A stretch of DNA of 5,408 nt from CAZFNQ01 sp964652125. Lineage in GTDB: Bacteria; Patescibacteriota; Saccharimonadia; Saccharimonadales; JANWIN01. This document shows positions 3,964-5,408 of this stretch, piece by piece. Made by a program: the position numbers and the translations under genes. Location: NCBI GenBank assembly GCA_964652125.1, contig CAZZAE010000050.1, positions 1-5,408 on the forward strand, written 5' to 3'. The notes beneath the pieces were generated by a model. That model worked only from the letters and a program-made list of their open reading frames with translations, was not told the DNA's origin and did no database searches. Positions within the stretch are counted from its first letter, which is position 1. Each line of letters starts with the position of its first letter.

Positions 3964-5408
3964 ATGGATCCAATTACCATTGTATTGGCAATTGTTGGTA
4001 TTGGTGTTGGTTTTGGTGCCAACACATATGTAACTAAACAAAAACTTGGCTCAGCCGAGGACGCTGCGAAAAAAGAATTAGCCAAAGCTAAAAAAGACGG
4101 GGATAAGCTAGTAAGTGAGGCTCGTGAAAAAGCCGCTGAAATTACTGAAACTGCGCGTAAGGATGACCAAATTCACCGCAAAGAGCAAAAGGAGTTAGAA
4201 ACTCGTCTAATTTCCAGGGAAGAAACAATTGATAAAAAGCTTGATGATTTAGACAAGCGATCAGACAATTTACGTAAAAGTGAATCAGAAGTCGAAGATC
4301 TTAAAAACGAAATTCGAGATATTCGTAAGAAACAGCAAGATAAGCTAGAAAAAATAGCTAAGCTGACCCGAGAAGATGCTGCCGATAAATTACTTAAAAT
4401 GACTGAACGAGATATTAAGGGTGATCTAATGGGGCTAGTTGCTAAACTTCAAAACGAAGCTAAAGATAATGCTGAGGATACAGCCGCTATGGTTATAACT
4501 AGTGCTATGGAGCGAATGGCTAGTGAAGTTACAGCTGAGCGTACTGTTACGGCAGTTAAATTGGAAGACGAGGAAATGAAGGGTCGCATTATTGGCAAAG
4601 AGGGACGTAATATTCAGGCTCTACAGAGGGCAACTGGTGTCGACATCATGGTTGATGATACCCCTGGCATGATAATCCTGAGTTCATTTGATCCGGTTCG
4701 CCGAGAAGTAGCTCGTCAAGCTCTTGAGATGCTACTCAAAGATGGTCGTGTACATCCTGGACGAATCGAGGAAGTAGTTGAAAAGGCTCAAAAAGAAGTC
4801 CAAAAAGATGTAGTCCGGACAGCTGAAGATGCTGCCCGTGAAGTTGGCATCATTGGTATTCCCAAAGAAGTCTTACAGTATTTAGGTGAACTTAAATTCC
4901 GTACTTCATATGGTCAAAACGTGCTAAAGCATTCAACCGAAATGGCACATATTGCCGGCATGATTGCTGAAGAGCTTGGTGCTGATGCCAAGACGGCTAA
5001 ATATGCAGCCCTGGTCCATGACTTAGGTAAAGCACTAACACACAAGATGGAAGGCAAGCATCACCATATTAGTGGTGAGATTTTGCGAAAGTATGGTGTA
5101 CCAGAAGAGGTGGCTCATGCCGCAGAAGCCCATCACGATGATATGGAAGCTACTACTACCGAAGCTTTAATTGTTCGAGTGGTTGATGCTATTAGCGCCT
5201 CACGACCTGGTGCCCGTAACATTAGTGCTGAAAACTTTGTTGAGCGTATGCGTGATCTAGAAAATGTAGCCACTGGTTTTGGCGGGATTGAAAAAGCCTA
5301 CGCTATAAGCGCTGGACGAGAAGTTAGGGTCTTTGTTAAGCCTGTAGATATTGATGATCTGGCTGCTATTAAGCTTGCCCGTGACATAGCCACCAAGATT
5401 GAAAGTAC
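3964..5408 (+). CDS. rny: Ribonuclease Y, 3'-truncated by window edge
   Basis: RNase Y is a membrane-tethered endoribonuclease that starts mRNA decay in many bacteria lacking RNase E. The frame is open for 481 codons to the window end; full-length relatives have about 510-520, so roughly 30 residues are missing. In order: an N-terminal membrane helix (about 4-20, ITIVLAIVGIGVGFGA); a long charged coiled coil (about 25-170, with RLISREETIDKKLDDLDKR); a KH RNA-binding domain from about 200 with GRIIGKEGRN (207-216, GKEG loop 211-214); and an HD nuclease domain with H323 (KHSTEMAH), the metal-binding pair H352-D353 in VHDLGKA, and AHHDD further on. DAISASRPGARN and GGIEKAYAISAGREVRV are also typical. 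A small variation is EGKHHHISG, where relatives usually have EGSHA. All expected catalytic residues are visible. It has its own promoter and long leader after tsaB. Confidence 0.95.
   Translation, partial: MDPITIVLAIVGIGVGFGANTYVTKQKLGSAEDAAKKELAKAKKDGDKLVSEAREKAAEITETARKDDQIHRKEQKELETRLISREETIDKKLDDLDKRSDNLRKSESEVEDLKNEIRDIRKKQQDKLEKIAKLTREDAADKLLKMTERDIKGDLMGLVAKLQNEAKDNAEDTAAMVITSAMERMASEVTAERTVTAVKLEDEEMKGRIIGKEGRNIQALQRATGVDIMVDDTPGMIILSSFDPVRREVARQALEMLLKDGRVHPGRIEEVVEKAQKEVQKDVVRTAEDAAREVGIIGIPKEVLQYLGELKFRTSYGQNVLKHSTEMAHIAGMIAEELGADAKTAKYAALVHDLGKALTHKMEGKHHHISGEILRKYGVPEEVAHAAEAHHDDMEATTTEALIVRVVDAISASRPGARNISAENFVERMRDLENVATGFGGIEKAYAISAGREVRVFVKPVDIDDLAAIKLARDIATKIES

Noticed and set aside
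3873..4085. Minus-strand open frame of 70 codons over the rny start
   Set aside because: It covers the rny leader and membrane-helix codons on the opposite strand, with no start signal and no recognisable motif.

Overview
The window most likely comes from a Candidatus Saccharibacteria (TM7, Patescibacteria/CPR) genome. This rests on remembered family sequence styles, not on a search. The pointers are a short, one-domain-like TsaB ending in PKYGAPVNITQPKK, a TsaE with an SDLGGGKT P-loop, a two-part PRC-barrel protein beginning MLQLSGSLL, and a secreted or membrane-anchored dockerin glycosidase. The DNA is AT-rich, genes are tightly packed, and TGA acts as a normal stop (tsaE and tsaB end in TGA), so there is no sign of the recoded UGA seen in Gracilibacteria/Absconditabacteria.

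Layout. Positions 1-485 (+) hold the 3' part of recX, a RecA modulator. Positions 482-2800 are a block of three minus-strand genes, read in the order STAS-domain anti-sigma-factor antagonist (2800-2441), GH5 glycoside hydrolase with an N-terminal dockerin pair (2374-1058), and a double PRC-barrel protein (1009-482). This block runs head-on into recX, and the two stop codons share one TTAA. A 125-bp divergent promoter region (2801-2925) separates it from the plus-strand pair tsaE-tsaB (2926-3782, ATGA overlap), which belongs to tRNA t6A synthesis. A 181-bp gap with a good promoter and a potentially structured leader precedes rny (3964 to window end), encoding RNase Y, which is cut by the window edge about 30 residues before its usual C-terminus.

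How the parts fit. recX, tsaE, tsaB and rny are housekeeping genes for recombination, tRNA modification and mRNA decay. The minus-strand block looks like an accessory cassette: a putative phospho-switch regulator followed by an exported carbohydrate-active enzyme and a PRC-barrel protein. No single undescribed system is proven here. The most interesting points are the exported dockerin-GH5 enzyme behind a STAS regulator, the possibly leaderless starts in that block, and the structured leader in front of rny. The window contains no tRNA, rRNA, CRISPR array, insertion sequence or attachment site that I can see, and no gene-free stretch above 300 bp.
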